A stretch of 64,000 bases of DNA from Aquamicrobium lusatiense (GTDB taxonomy: Bacteria; Pseudomonadota; Alphaproteobacteria; Rhizobiales; Rhizobiaceae), in NCBI RefSeq assembly GCF_014201615.1, contig NZ_JACHEU010000001.1:2685631-2749630 (forward strand). Reading direction: 5' to 3'. Within the stretch, counting starts at the first letter, position 1. Each line of letters opens with the position of its first letter. Shown here piece after piece: positions 18,320 to 26,801 of the stretch. The notes under the pieces are model-generated. The model saw nothing but the letters and a program-made list of their open reading frames with translations, searched no databases and was not told the DNA's origin. A program made the translations under genes and the position numbers.

Positions 18320-19204
18320 ATGACCACGATCGCCTTTATCGGCCTTGGCAATATGGGCAACCCCATGGCCTCCAACCTCGTCAAGGCAGGCCACACGGTG
18401 GTGGGCTTCGACCTGATGGCCGAAAACCTTGCCACGGCCCGCGAAAACGGCGTGACTATCGCGCAGGATGCGATTTCGGCCGTCGGCGATGCCGATGTCG
18501 TCGTCACCATGCTGCCGGCCGGCAAGCATGTGGTTGCCGTCTATGGCGAGATCGCCCCGGCTGCGAAGCCCGGCACGCTGTTCATCGATTCCTCCACCAT
18601 CGACGTGGAGTCGGCGCGTAAGGCCCACGCGGTCGCCGCCGAGCACGGCCACGTCAGCGTCGATGCGCCCGTTTCGGGCGGCACGGGCGGCGCTGCCGCC
18701 GGCACGCTGACCTTCATGTGCGGCGGCGCGGAAGACGCCTTCACCCGCGCCGAGCCCATCCTGCAACCGATGGCGGGGCGTATCGTGCATTGCGGCGGCG
18801 ATGGCGCCGGTCAGGCCGCCAAGATCTGCAACAACATGATCCTCGGCATATCCATGATCGGCGTCGCCGAAGCTTTCGTGCTGGGCGAGAAGCTTGGCCT
18901 GTCGCATCAGGCGCTGTTCGACGTAGCCTCGACCTCTTCGGGCCAGTGCTGGTCGCTCACCACCTATTGCCCGGTGCCGGGTCCGGTGCCGACTTCGCCC
19001 GCCAACAACAGTTACAAGCCGGGCTTCGCAGCCGCATTGATGCTGAAGGATCTGAAGCTGGCTCAGGAAGCCGCGCAGGGCGCCGGCGCAGCAACCCCGC
19101 TCGGCGCCGAAGCCGCACAGCTCTATGGCCTGTTCAATGCACAGGGCGGCGGAGGAACGGATTTTTCCGGCATTGTCGAGTTCCTGCGCGGCAAAACCGG
19201 CTGA
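18320..19204 (+). CDS. mmsB: 3-hydroxyisobutyrate dehydrogenase MmsB
   Basis: NAD-dependent beta-hydroxyacid dehydrogenase of 294 residues. The N-terminal cofactor fold has FIGLGNMGNPMA, the substrate-binding signature DAPVSGGTGGA follows at about residue 115, and the catalytic lysine sits in AAKICNNMIL. The C-terminal segment WSLTTYCPVPGPVP is typical of MmsB. It oxidises 3-hydroxyisobutyrate to methylmalonate semialdehyde in valine catabolism, in line with the acyl-CoA dehydrogenase 78 bases upstream. The ribosome site CGGAGGAA is well placed. Confidence 0.94.
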   Translation: MTTIAFIGLGNMGNPMASNLVKAGHTVVGFDLMAENLATARENGVTIAQDAISAVGDADVVVTMLPAGKHVVAVYGEIAPAAKPGTLFIDSSTIDVESARKAHAVAAEHGHVSVDAPVSGGTGGAAAGTLTFMCGGAEDAFTRAEPILQPMAGRIVHCGGDGAGQAAKICNNMILGISMIGVAEAFVLGEKLGLSHQALFDVASTSSGQCWSLTTYCPVPGPVPTSPANNSYKPGFAAALMLKDLKLAQEAAQGAGAATPLGAEAAQLYGLFNAQGGGGTDFSGIVEFLRGKTG

Positions 19205-19344
19205 AACCAGTCGCCCTGCCCAGGTCGCTTTCTCGCTCCCGAGTTGCATCATCCCGGCTGTAATACACGTCCTGCGTTCACCTCTAAGCCATGAAAAATA
19301 TTGCAAATTTAGGTTTGATTAAGCTCTTGCTAACCTCGCGGTAA

Positions 19345-19516
19345 CGATGTCGCGGTAAAACCATATCCGAAGGCGGGCGACCGCCCCACGCTTCGGATCA
19401 GGTCATGCGTACCGAAGCGGAAAGTTCAGAGAAGCGTTTCAGGTTTCGCAGCGTGTGAGTAGCGAAACATCCAGCGTATCCGGCAAAGCCGCGCTCCCCA
19501 CAGAGCGCGGTTTTTT
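19345..19516 (+). ncRNA. Candidate structured small RNA ending in intrinsic terminator
   Basis: A coding-free stretch of about 170 bases with a run of hairpins. ATCCGAAG (19365-19372) pairs with CTTCGGAT (19391-19398) around an inner GGCGG/CCGCC stem. GTTTCGC (19443-19449) pairs with GCGAAAC (19462-19468). A strong terminator follows at 19489-19516. The next gene is on the opposite strand, so the terminator either ends the mmsB transcript or belongs to a separate RNA. I cannot match it to a named family; the 5' end is a guess. Confidence 0.4.
19489..19516 (+). terminator. Rho-independent terminator
   Basis: CCGCGCTC / GAGCGCGG eight-base-pair stem with a CCCACA loop, followed directly by six T residues. 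It lies about 285 bases after the mmsB stop and could end that transcript or the candidate RNA before it. Confidence 0.88.
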
Positions 19517-19541
19517 GCTTCTTACGGATCACGCGACAGGA

Positions 19542-19567
19542 AAACCGCCGCAAAACGGCGGCGGTTT
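19542..19567 (-). terminator. Terminator of the class III aminotransferase gene
   Basis: AAACCGCCGC / GCGGCGGTTT ten-base stem with a six-base loop, 15 bases beyond the minus-strand stop at 19583. The T-rich side is short (TTTTCC). Confidence 0.65.
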
Positions 19568-19582
19568 CTCAAGCCCGGAAAA

Positions 19583-20959
19583 TCAGGCGAACAGATCCTT
19601 GTGCGCCAGATCAAGCGCCTTGCCGATCCGCTCGCAGGCAAGGTCGATGGTCTCGCGGGTCCAGATCAGCGGCGGTGACAGGATCATGGTGTCGCCGGTG
19701 GCGCGCAGCATCAGCCCGTTGGCGATGGCATGATCGCGAACCACGACCGCAGCGCGGCCATCGCCCTCGAACCTCTCCTTCGTCGCCTTGTCCCTGACGA
19801 TCTCGATCGCGCCCATCAGCCCGAACGAACGCACCTCGCCCACCAGCGGATGATCGGCGATGCGCTCGCGCAACGCCTGCGCGAAATAGGGTCCGGTGTC
19901 GTTCTTCACGCGCTCGACCAGCCCTTCCTTCTCAATGATGTCGAGATTGGCAAGCGCCACGGCGCAGGCCACCGGATGACCGGAATAGGTATAGCCGTGA
20001 TAGAACTCGCCACCCTTCTCCGTCAGCGTCGTGGCGATACGGTCACCCACCAGCAGCGCCGAAAGCGGCTGATAGCCCGATGTCAGCGCCTTGGCCGTGG
20101 TGATCGTATCCGGGGTGATGCCGAAGGATTGCGCGGCAAACCATTCGCCGGTGCGCCCGTAACCGGTGATGACCTCGTCCAGCATCAAAAGCACATCGTA
20201 TTTGCGGCAGATGCGCTCGATTTCCGGCCAGTAGCTCATCGGCGGAATCTTGACCCCGCCCGCCCCCATGATCGGCTCGCCGATGAAGGCCGCGACATTT
20301 TCCGGCCCTGCTTCGAGGATGGCGTCCTCGACCGCCTTTGCAGCGCGCAGGCCGAATTCGTGGTCGCTCTCGCCCGGCAGCGCCAATTCATAGGCATAGG
20401 GCATCATCACATGGACGATATTCGGCACCGCACCGCCAAGCTGCTGGTGCATCGGCTCCATGCCGCCCAGCGAAGTGCCCGCCACGGTGGAGCCGTGATA
20501 GGCATTCTTGCGCGAAATGATGCGGTTCTTCTGCGGTTTGCCTTCCAGCGCCCAGAAATGACGCACCAGCCGCAGCGCCGTATCGTTGGCTTCCGAACCC
20601 GAAGAGCCGAAGAAAACCTGATTGACGCTTGGCGGCGCCAGCTCGGCCAGCCGCTTTGCCAGCAGAACCGGCGTCGGCGTCGAGCATTTGAAGAAGGAAT
20701 TGTAGTAGGGCAATTCCTTCATCTGGTGGTAGGCCGCGCGGGCCAGTTCCTCGCGGCCATAGCCGACATTGACGCACCAGAGCCCGGCCATGGCGTCGAG
20801 AATTTCATTGCCTTCGGAATCGAAGATATACGGCCCTTCCGCGCGCGTGATGATGCGCGAACCGGCCTCGCGCAGTTCCTTGTGGTCGGTGAAGGGGTGA
20901 AGGTGGTGCGCGGCGTCGACCTGCTGAAGCTGTTTCAGCGAATAATTCTGATAGGTCAT
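19583..20959 (-). CDS. Class III aminotransferase (omega/putrescine-pyruvate type)
   Basis: PLP-dependent aminotransferase of 458 residues. Seen are FGSSGSEANDTALRL, the cofactor aspartate in LMLDEVITGYGRTG, the Schiff-base lysine in TTAKALTSGYQPL, and YTYSGHPVACAVAL. The family transfers amino groups from polyamines, beta-alanine or other omega-amino compounds to pyruvate, and this one looks closest to the SpuC-like putrescine or taurine-type group. The ATG at 20959 precedes the typical MTYQNYS...H-PFTDHK N terminus; upstream in-frame residues are not family-like. A weak AAGGG ribosome site is present. The substrate is not determined. Confidence 0.85.
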   Translation of the reverse strand: MTYQNYSLKQLQQVDAAHHLHPFTDHKELREAGSRIITRAEGPYIFDSEGNEILDAMAGLWCVNVGYGREELARAAYHQMKELPYYNSFFKCSTPTPVLLAKRLAELAPPSVNQVFFGSSGSEANDTALRLVRHFWALEGKPQKNRIISRKNAYHGSTVAGTSLGGMEPMHQQLGGAVPNIVHVMMPYAYELALPGESDHEFGLRAAKAVEDAILEAGPENVAAFIGEPIMGAGGVKIPPMSYWPEIERICRKYDVLLMLDEVITGYGRTGEWFAAQSFGITPDTITTAKALTSGYQPLSALLVGDRIATTLTEKGGEFYHGYTYSGHPVACAVALANLDIIEKEGLVERVKNDTGPYFAQALRERIADHPLVGEVRSFGLMGAIEIVRDKATKERFEGDGRAAVVVRDHAIANGLMLRATGDTMILSPPLIWTRETIDLACERIGKALDLAHKDLFA

Positions 20960-21192
20960 GATGTTACCCTTGTTTCCTGAATCTGTCCGGCAACTGTTCC
21001 GGGAGACGGCTTCAGGAAGCGTTGGGTGGTGAATAGCCAATGCGCGCGCACAGGCGCAGAAGCTCGGCATGACGGGTGCGCGGTGACGGCGTCACCGCGA
21101 CAAACCATCTCGCAGACTGAGACACAGCCAAATTCATGCACTGAACATAACACAATTCCGGTCCCAGACCAGATCAGGCATGGTGACCTGCT

Positions 21193-21459
21193 TCAGTCGC
21201 CGAACTCCGCATAGCTGGAGAACACGGAAGCATCGCTGGCCTGACTTGCGCTCTGTGACATGAGCATCAGGGCCTCGCTGCTGCGCGGATCGGAGATGCG
21301 TTCCAGCATCAGCCCGAAGCGCTCATTGGTGAGCGCGGACAATGCCGTCTGGCGCGCGGCCTGCACGGCGCTGCCCATCTGTTCGGAGCTGCTGCGCGCA
21401 TTCGCGACGGCTTCGCGCCCCACATAAGTTCCCGGTCCTGTGTTTCCGTCGATGCGCAT
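21193..21459 (-). CDS. Small hypothetical protein
   Basis: Predicted 88-residue soluble protein rich in Ser, Ala and Gln, with a helical middle (QAARQTALSALTNERFGLML). There is no signal peptide or membrane span and no family I recognise. An AGGGGC ribosome site lies ahead of the ATG, which helps the call. It stands alone on the minus strand between the aminotransferase and the vWA-protein operon. Confidence 0.55.
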   Translation of the reverse strand: MRIDGNTGPGTYVGREAVANARSSSEQMGSAVQAARQTALSALTNERFGLMLERISDPRSSEALMLMSQSASQASDASVFSSYAEFGD

Positions 21460-21543
21460 AAAAAAGCCCCTGTCTCTGAAACAAAGGCATACACCGGAAG
21501 GAATTTCGATGGCATGTTCCGAAAAGATTGCATTTTAACAACC

Positions 21544-21578
21544 CCACGAAGCCGGCTGATAACAAGCCGGCTTCGTGG
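21544..21578. terminator. Terminator of the ECF sigma-vWA operon
   Basis: Perfect 13-base inverted repeat CCACGAAGCCGGC / GCCGGCTTCGTGG with a nine-base loop, 15 bases past the minus-strand stop at 21594. The following minus-strand GGTTGTT gives a weak T-rich tail. Confidence 0.75.
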
Positions 21579-21593
21579 AGGAATGGCTAACGA

Positions 21594-23621
21594 TCAGTTG
21601 CCGGCCGAAAGCGCTTCAGCCAGCCGTATCAGAGAAAGAAACTCCGACCGATAACCGAACGGGTCCTCCCCACGCGCCGCCGCCGCCAGTTGGGAAACCC
21701 TGTCGTAGCCGAAGCCATCGAGTCCACCTTCATCGCGCAATTTCTGGCCGAAAGCTGCGACGGCAACGGAAAACCGCTGGTCTGCGCTTGCCGCATCGAA
21801 TGAAGCAACATCATCCGCCGCCGTTACCGGGCGGGTGATCAGCTTTGACACATCCTGATCCGGCAGCTTGTAGCGGATCTTCACGAAGGCATATTCGTCC
21901 GCATTGGCGACACCGCCATTGTCCGTGGAAGCTTCGCCATAACGCAGGTCATCGATCCTCTGCTCTGCGCCCTTCGGCGTGATCTCATAGATCGCAGTGA
22001 CCGAATGGCCAGAACCGATATCGCCGGCATCGACCCGGTCATTGTTGAAATCCTCGCGGGCGAGCGCGCGCGTCTCGTAGCCAATCAGCCGATATTCAGC
22101 GACTTTCTGCGGATTGAACTCGACCTGGATCTTCACATCCTTGGCGATCGGGAACAGCGTCGAGGCGGATTCCTGAACCAGCACCTTCTCGGCCTCCGCC
22201 AGCGTATCGATATAGGCGGCTGTGCCGTTGCCGTTCTGGGCGATCGTCTGCATCATGCTGTCGTTGAGGTTGCCGCGCCCAAAGCCCAGAACCGAAAGAA
22301 ATATTCCGGCCTTGCGCTCGCCTTCGACGAGACGTTTCAACTCGCTGTCGTCGCTCTGGCCGACGTTGAAATCACCGTCGGTGGCCAGCATGACCCGGTT
22401 CACACCGCCCTCCACGAAGGATTGCTTCGCCAGCCGGTAGGCCTCGCGGATACCCGCCTCTCCGGCCGTCGAGCCGCCGGCCTGCAAGGTATCGATGGCC
22501 GCAAGGATTTTCGCCTTGTCCGATGCTTTGGTGGGTTCGAGCACTGTCCCGGCCTCGCCCGCATAGGTGACGATGGACACGGTATCGTCCGCCTCCAGCC
22601 GGTTGACCAGCATGCGGAAGGCCGATTGCAGCAGCGGTAGCTTGTCGGGCTCGTTCATGGAACCGGACACGTCGATCAGGAATACGAGGTTCGCCTTCGG
22701 CTTTTCGGCCGGCTGCACATCATACCCCTTGATGGCGACATGCATCAGCCGGTGCGCGCTGTTCCACGGCGCCGGCATGACCGAAACATCCGCATTGAAC
22801 GGCGTGTCGGCGGACTCCGGCCCTTTCCAGTCATAAGGGAAGTAGTTGATCATCTCCTCGACCCGCACCGTATCGGCCTGCGGCAGCACGCCTTCCTTCA
22901 GCGAACGGCGCACATAGGCATAGGAAGCCGTATCGACATCGACGGAGAAGGTAGACACGGGCTGCTCTGCGACAGAGCGCACCGGGTTGCTGTCGAAATT
23001 GCCGATCCGGTCGCGATTCGGCTCAGGCGACACCAGAGGTTCCGGCATGGGAGGCACCACCGGCGCGCGCTGCATGGTGGTTCGGTGATTGAGCTGCGCC
23101 ACCGCGCTATGCTCGGCCAGAGCCTTGGCGGGTGCGCCCGCCGGCGCAGCCAGCAGCCGCTCGGACATCGCTGCGGAAGGCGCCGGCTGAGGCTGCATCT
23201 CGGCGTCCGCCGCCTCGGCCTGCTCTCCGGCGCTTTCCAGCAGCGTCTTTGTCTCTGCATGGGGCGCGCTGGCGACCTCATCCGTCGCGTCCGCAACAGG
23301 CTGCGGCTGCTGCCTGCCTGTGGCGAATGGTTGCTCCTGCAACAGGTGAAGCGCCGTATAGCCGGCGATGGGCAGGGCAACGAGGCCGGCAAGGGCCGGC
23401 ACGGCAATCAGTTTTTTCTGCATCACGTCTCTCCAGAGCTTGCGTGCTCGGTCCATGAGACGTTGCTTCCCAGCCGATCCTTGGGGCACGGCTGAAATTT
23501 CTTCTTCCGCGTCGAATGCCTGCATGGCCGCGTGCAGCGCGCGCACCCGCGCCTCCGGGCTTGCCCGGGGGACGGCCCCAGCGCCAAGCTTTCCAAGTTC
23601 GTTGTCATCCACCATGGTCAC
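21594..23621 (-). CDS. von Willebrand factor type A protein with N-terminal domain and single membrane span (YfbK-like)
   Basis: Protein of 675 residues. About 75 cytoplasmic residues come first, including a conserved-looking helix RVRALHAAMQAFDAEEE. A single membrane span (LIAVPALAGLVALPIAGYTAL) follows, then a Pro/Ala-rich linker, a vWF-N-type region (STFSVDVDTASYAYVRRSL), the A domain with MIDAS residues in FLIDVSGSMNEPDK and LATDGDFN, and a C-terminal DUF3520-type region. It overlaps the ECF sigma gene by ATGA. The order cytoplasmic helix, one span and large periplasmic part is what a membrane anti-sigma factor looks like. That role is inference; no zinc-type anti-sigma motif is visible. 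Confidence 0.88.
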   Translation of the reverse strand: MTMVDDNELGKLGAGAVPRASPEARVRALHAAMQAFDAEEEISAVPQGSAGKQRLMDRARKLWRDVMQKKLIAVPALAGLVALPIAGYTALHLLQEQPFATGRQQPQPVADATDEVASAPHAETKTLLESAGEQAEAADAEMQPQPAPSAAMSERLLAAPAGAPAKALAEHSAVAQLNHRTTMQRAPVVPPMPEPLVSPEPNRDRIGNFDSNPVRSVAEQPVSTFSVDVDTASYAYVRRSLKEGVLPQADTVRVEEMINYFPYDWKGPESADTPFNADVSVMPAPWNSAHRLMHVAIKGYDVQPAEKPKANLVFLIDVSGSMNEPDKLPLLQSAFRMLVNRLEADDTVSIVTYAGEAGTVLEPTKASDKAKILAAIDTLQAGGSTAGEAGIREAYRLAKQSFVEGGVNRVMLATDGDFNVGQSDDSELKRLVEGERKAGIFLSVLGFGRGNLNDSMMQTIAQNGNGTAAYIDTLAEAEKVLVQESASTLFPIAKDVKIQVEFNPQKVAEYRLIGYETRALAREDFNNDRVDAGDIGSGHSVTAIYEITPKGAEQRIDDLRYGEASTDNGGVANADEYAFVKIRYKLPDQDVSKLITRPVTAADDVASFDAASADQRFSVAVAAFGQKLRDEGGLDGFGYDRVSQLAAAARGEDPFGYRSEFLSLIRLAEALSAGN

Positions 23622-24181
23622 ACTTCCCCGGCCTGACGCATCAGCACCTTAAGCCGCTTCTTCGCTTCATGGATGTGCCAAGACACGGTTGCTTCCGAAA
23701 TCGCCATCGCATCGGCGGTGGCGGCATGGGTCAGCCCCTCGCCATAGACCAGAAGCACCGCCTCGCGCCGCTTGTCGGGCAGGCGCCGCACACACTGCCA
23801 CAGATCCTCGGCCAGTTCGTCCGCATCGTCGGAGGCCTGAACCAGCGTCAGGACCTCGCTGCCATAGGCCTGCGTCTTCACCGTCTCGCGTGCGCTCTTA
23901 CGCGCCATGTCGCGCGCCGCGTTCAGCGTCATGGCGTAGAGCCATGTGCTGAAGGCGCCTTCACCGCGCCAGCCGCGGATCGAGCGCCCCATGCGTACGC
24001 ACACTTCCTGCGCGATATCCTCGGCATCGGTGCGGTTGCCGCTCCAGCGCCAGGCGACACGATGGACGAAATCATAGTGCCTTTCGACCAAAGCGCCGAA
24101 AGCCGCCCTGTCCCCATCCCTCGCCCTGCCGATCAGTTCGGCATCCGAGGCGTCGCCGTCATCGAGCATCATAGCCATCAT
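23618..24181 (-). CDS. ECF-type RNA polymerase sigma factor
   Basis: Sigma-70 family factor of 187 residues. Region 2 is seen as HYDFVHRVAWRW..DAEDIAQEVCVRMG, and region 4 as a helix-turn-helix around HAATADAMAISEATVSWHI. No extra C-terminal domain is present. It is the first gene of a two-gene operon whose second member is a one-span vWA protein overlapping by four bases, an arrangement expected for a sigma/anti-sigma pair. No autoregulated -35 GGAAC motif was clear in the short upstream gap. Confidence 0.9.
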   Translation of the reverse strand: MMAMMLDDGDASDAELIGRARDGDRAAFGALVERHYDFVHRVAWRWSGNRTDAEDIAQEVCVRMGRSIRGWRGEGAFSTWLYAMTLNAARDMARKSARETVKTQAYGSEVLTLVQASDDADELAEDLWQCVRRLPDKRREAVLLVYGEGLTHAATADAMAISEATVSWHIHEAKKRLKVLMRQAGEV

Positions 24182-24262
24182 CGTGCCTTGGACGACGCGA
24201 TTCGGCCATTCCTTGGGTGGAAATCAAAAAAAAGCACGTGAAAATCCAAAAAACGTCCGAAG

Positions 24263-25576
24263 TCAGGATTTTGAGCTTCCCGGCTCAACGGTGCGCACAT
24301 CCACATGCAGCTTCCTGCCCGCACCGGCTCCGGCCAGCCCGGCACCCAGCCCGATGGCGACAACGAGCAGCGCCGCCGCATCGAAGCTGCCGGTCCAGCC
24401 CCGGATCAATCCGAAAAGCAGGGGCCCGACCGCCGCCAGAACATAGCCGACACCCTGCGCCATGCCCGACAAATGCGCCGCGACATGCGAATCCGAGGCG
24501 CGCAGCACGATGACCATCATCGCCGCCGCGATCAGGCCACCCTGCCCTATGCCCTGCATGGCGGCCCAGAACAGAACCGACCATGTGGGGGCGAACATCA
24601 TGCCGAGCAGGCCCACGGTGGCGCAGAAAACCAGCGCCACGTTCACGCCGCGCTGATCTTTGCAGCGCACGGCAAGAGAAGGAATGCCAAGGCAGGTCAC
24701 GACCTGCACCATCACCGATAGCGAGACGATGCCGCCTGCGACGGTCGGCTCGAAGCCACGCTCGCGCAGCATCGGCGCCAGCCAGCCGAACACGCAATAG
24801 GCAAGCGCGGACTGAAGGCCGGTAAACAGCGTGACCTGCCACGCCAGACGATCACGCCAGAGGCCCTCGACGCGGAACCCCTTGTGCGCGGACTGAGATT
24901 TCAACCGCAGCGCCTGTGGAACAAAGATAAGCAGGACAACGAATGCAGGAACCGCCCATGCGGCAAGCGCTGCCTGCCACGAGCCAAGAACATGTTCCAG
25001 AGGGAGCGTGAGTCCCGCAGCGGCGGCCGAACCGCCGCAAAGCGCCATCGTATACAGGCCGGTCATGATGGCCGCATGTTCAGGAAAGTCGCGCTTGACC
25101 ACGCCGGGCAGCAACACGTTTGAAACCGCGATCGCAGCACCGGCGGCGAACGTGCCGAAAAACAGAAGCCAGACCGTATCCACGCCGCGCAGGGCTGTGC
25201 CAAGGGCCAGCAGCAGCAGCGCGCCGGCCAGCGTCTTCTCCGCGCCATAGCGCTGAGCAAGGCCGGGCGCGAAAGGCGCGAACACGCCAAGGCACAGCAC
25301 CGGCAGTGTCGTCAGCAGGCTGGCGCCAACGGTCGAAAGCCCCGTATCGCGGATGACCTCCGGCAGGACGACCGAAAGCGAGGGGAAGATCGGGCGCAGG
25401 TTGAACGCGATCAGCACCAGGCTCACCGCAAAAAGAAGGCGCGCGGCCGTGCTCCCGAACTTCGGAGGCGCGGGCGGCGGGAGGCTGTCGACTTCGGCGT
25501 CTATCAGTTGCTGATCGAGAGCTCCGGTGGCGTCCTGCGAGGAGGACGCGTCGAAATAAGGTGTCTGCGCAGTCAT
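24263..25576 (-). CDS. MFS transporter, CynX/NimT family
   Basis: Major facilitator protein of 437 residues with about twelve spans after a 45-residue hydrophilic N terminus. Features of the cyanate/nitroimidazole branch are NLRPIFPSLSVVLPEV in the first span region and the repeated GxxxGxG-like patterns of later spans. Its start overlaps the GntR-type regulator's stop (ATGA), so the two are coupled and the regulator very likely controls transport of its own inducer. The substrate is unknown. Confidence 0.85.
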   Translation of the reverse strand: MTAQTPYFDASSSQDATGALDQQLIDAEVDSLPPPAPPKFGSTAARLLFAVSLVLIAFNLRPIFPSLSVVLPEVIRDTGLSTVGASLLTTLPVLCLGVFAPFAPGLAQRYGAEKTLAGALLLLALGTALRGVDTVWLLFFGTFAAGAAIAVSNVLLPGVVKRDFPEHAAIMTGLYTMALCGGSAAAAGLTLPLEHVLGSWQAALAAWAVPAFVVLLIFVPQALRLKSQSAHKGFRVEGLWRDRLAWQVTLFTGLQSALAYCVFGWLAPMLRERGFEPTVAGGIVSLSVMVQVVTCLGIPSLAVRCKDQRGVNVALVFCATVGLLGMMFAPTWSVLFWAAMQGIGQGGLIAAAMMVIVLRASDSHVAAHLSGMAQGVGYVLAAVGPLLFGLIRGWTGSFDAAALLVVAIGLGAGLAGAGAGRKLHVDVRTVEPGSSKS

Positions 25577-26250
25577 TGAGAGAGAAGCCGATCGATCTGG
25601 AGGAGAACAGGCGCCATGAAAACGCGTACGGAAGCAGCAGCCCGGTCAGGGTCGCCGGATGCAATGGCTTCGACGATCTCGGCATGAGCGCGATCGTCGG
25701 GCTCGGGCAGGTGACCGCTCAGAGTGGACTGGATCACGTCGGTTATGGCAGCGGTGAAGAAATCATAGATCTCGACCATCGCCTGGTTGCCCGATGCCTC
25801 CACAACGGCCCGATGGAAAGCCAGATCGCGCTTCACGAAGGCCTCCCGCCCCACGGCGGCAACATTGCTGCGCTCTGCGAGCAGCCTGCGCAGCCGTGCA
25901 ATATCATCAGGCGTATGGCGCAACGCCGCCAGCCGGGCGGCTTCCACATCCAGAAGAGCGCGAGCTTCCCACTGGTCGCGCAGGCAGGTCTGGCGCACCC
26001 GGTCCAGCGTGGCGGCAGGGTCGGAGGTGGCGAGCACATACGTGCCGGAACCCTGTCGCGTTTCAAGCAGCCCCTGAGATACAAGCACACGCACAGCCTC
26101 ACGCACGGTACCGCGGCTGACGCCGAGCGTCTCCATCAGCATCGCCTCGTTCGGAATCCGCTCGCCCACGGCCCAGCGGCCGCCGCTGATCTGGCTGCGC
26201 AAACTCTCTGCCGCACTGTCGGTAAGATTGGTTCTGGCTACCTGTTTCAT
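25573..26250 (-). CDS. FadR-subfamily GntR transcriptional regulator
   Basis: Regulator of 225 residues. The N-terminal winged helix-turn-helix is seen in SLRSQISGGRWAVGERIPNEAMLMETLGVSRGTVREAVRVL, split here as the GntR signature from about residue 14 to 55. The C-terminal FCD effector domain contains the metal-site pattern D..FH (KRDLAFHRAVVEASGN). The start at 26250 fits the family N terminus; an ATG three codons upstream is also possible. A palindrome overlaps the promoter region. It is cotranscribed with the MFS gene it overlaps. Confidence 0.88.
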   Translation of the reverse strand: MKQVARTNLTDSAAESLRSQISGGRWAVGERIPNEAMLMETLGVSRGTVREAVRVLVSQGLLETRQGSGTYVLATSDPAATLDRVRQTCLRDQWEARALLDVEAARLAALRHTPDDIARLRRLLAERSNVAAVGREAFVKRDLAFHRAVVEASGNQAMVEIYDFFTAAITDVIQSTLSGHLPEPDDRAHAEIVEAIASGDPDRAAASVRVFMAPVLLQIDRLLSQ

Positions 26251-26263
26251 ATTAATCATCAAA

Positions 26264-26274
26264 TCATCTGATGA
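26264..26274. promoter_or_regulatory. Palindromic operator candidate upstream of the GntR regulator
   Basis: TCATCTGATGA is a perfect palindrome 14 bases upstream of the regulator start, inside an AT-rich stretch with a second partial copy (ATCATC, 26255-26260). Position and symmetry suit autoregulation by the GntR protein; binding is inferred. Confidence 0.45.
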
Positions 26275-26525
26275 CTTTTGATAGGCGTACCGCCACCTGC
26301 TGTCAACAACCAGAACCAGCCGGATTTTGTGAACTCCCCGCACCGGCGAGCGAAATGAAATCTCGCCCAAAACGGATTCGCCCGAATTTCAATGAGTTAA
26401 TCAACCATCCTGAATCAATTCGGCAACATGCTGAACAAGTCTCTGAGGGTCATGATGATCTGCGCAACCAGCCCCGGCCGGCACGCCTGAATGTCATGTG
26501 CACCACACATCAGAAGCCGCCCGGC

Positions 26526-26552
26526 AAAAAGGCCGCTCCTTGCGGCGCGGCC
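26526..26552 (-). terminator. Terminator of the entericidin-like gene
   Basis: On the minus strand GGCCGC pairs with GCGGCC across a ten-base loop and is followed by TTTTT. It begins 28 bases after the stop of the small lipoprotein gene. Confidence 0.8.
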
Positions 26553-26579
26553 CTTCTGGTCAGGAATATCCGATATCGG

Positions 26580-26711
26580 TCAGTTATTGACCGTGTCTTC
26601 GACGGCATTGGCCGTCGACTTCACATCCTTGCCAACACCCCTGACTGTGTTGGCGCAGGCGGCCAGTGCCAGAGCGCAGATGATGACGGTTACAGGCGCA
26701 AGACGTGACAT
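26580..26711 (-). CDS. Entericidin A/B family small lipoprotein
   Basis: A 43-residue lipoprotein. A basic start and hydrophobic stretch (VTVIICALALAACANTV) contain the lipobox LAAC, so the mature peptide begins at Cys19. The segment NTVRGVGKDVKSTANAVEDTV matches the entericidin C-terminal helix (given here with its break at GKD). Entericidins are cell-envelope lipoproteins, originally described as a stress-related antidote/toxin pair in E. coli; single copies are common in Rhizobiales and their role is unclear. GAGGGAGA precedes the ATG by about eight bases, and a terminator follows. Recognition is firm despite the small size. Confidence 0.85.
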   Translation of the reverse strand: MSRLAPVTVIICALALAACANTVRGVGKDVKSTANAVEDTVNN

Positions 26712-26801
26712 GAACAGTGTCTCCCTCTTCGGTAGTTTCGCCTGTGAGCAACGGGAAGCTGTGGGAGTTGTTCCATCGCAACTGTCAAAAACGTGTCGTC
26801 T

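Noticed and set aside
17018..19306. 762-codon open frame on the minus strand opposite the acyl-CoA dehydrogenase and mmsB
   Set aside because: Both plus-strand genes are firmly recognised with good ribosome sites. The long antisense frame is a by-product of GC-rich codon use.
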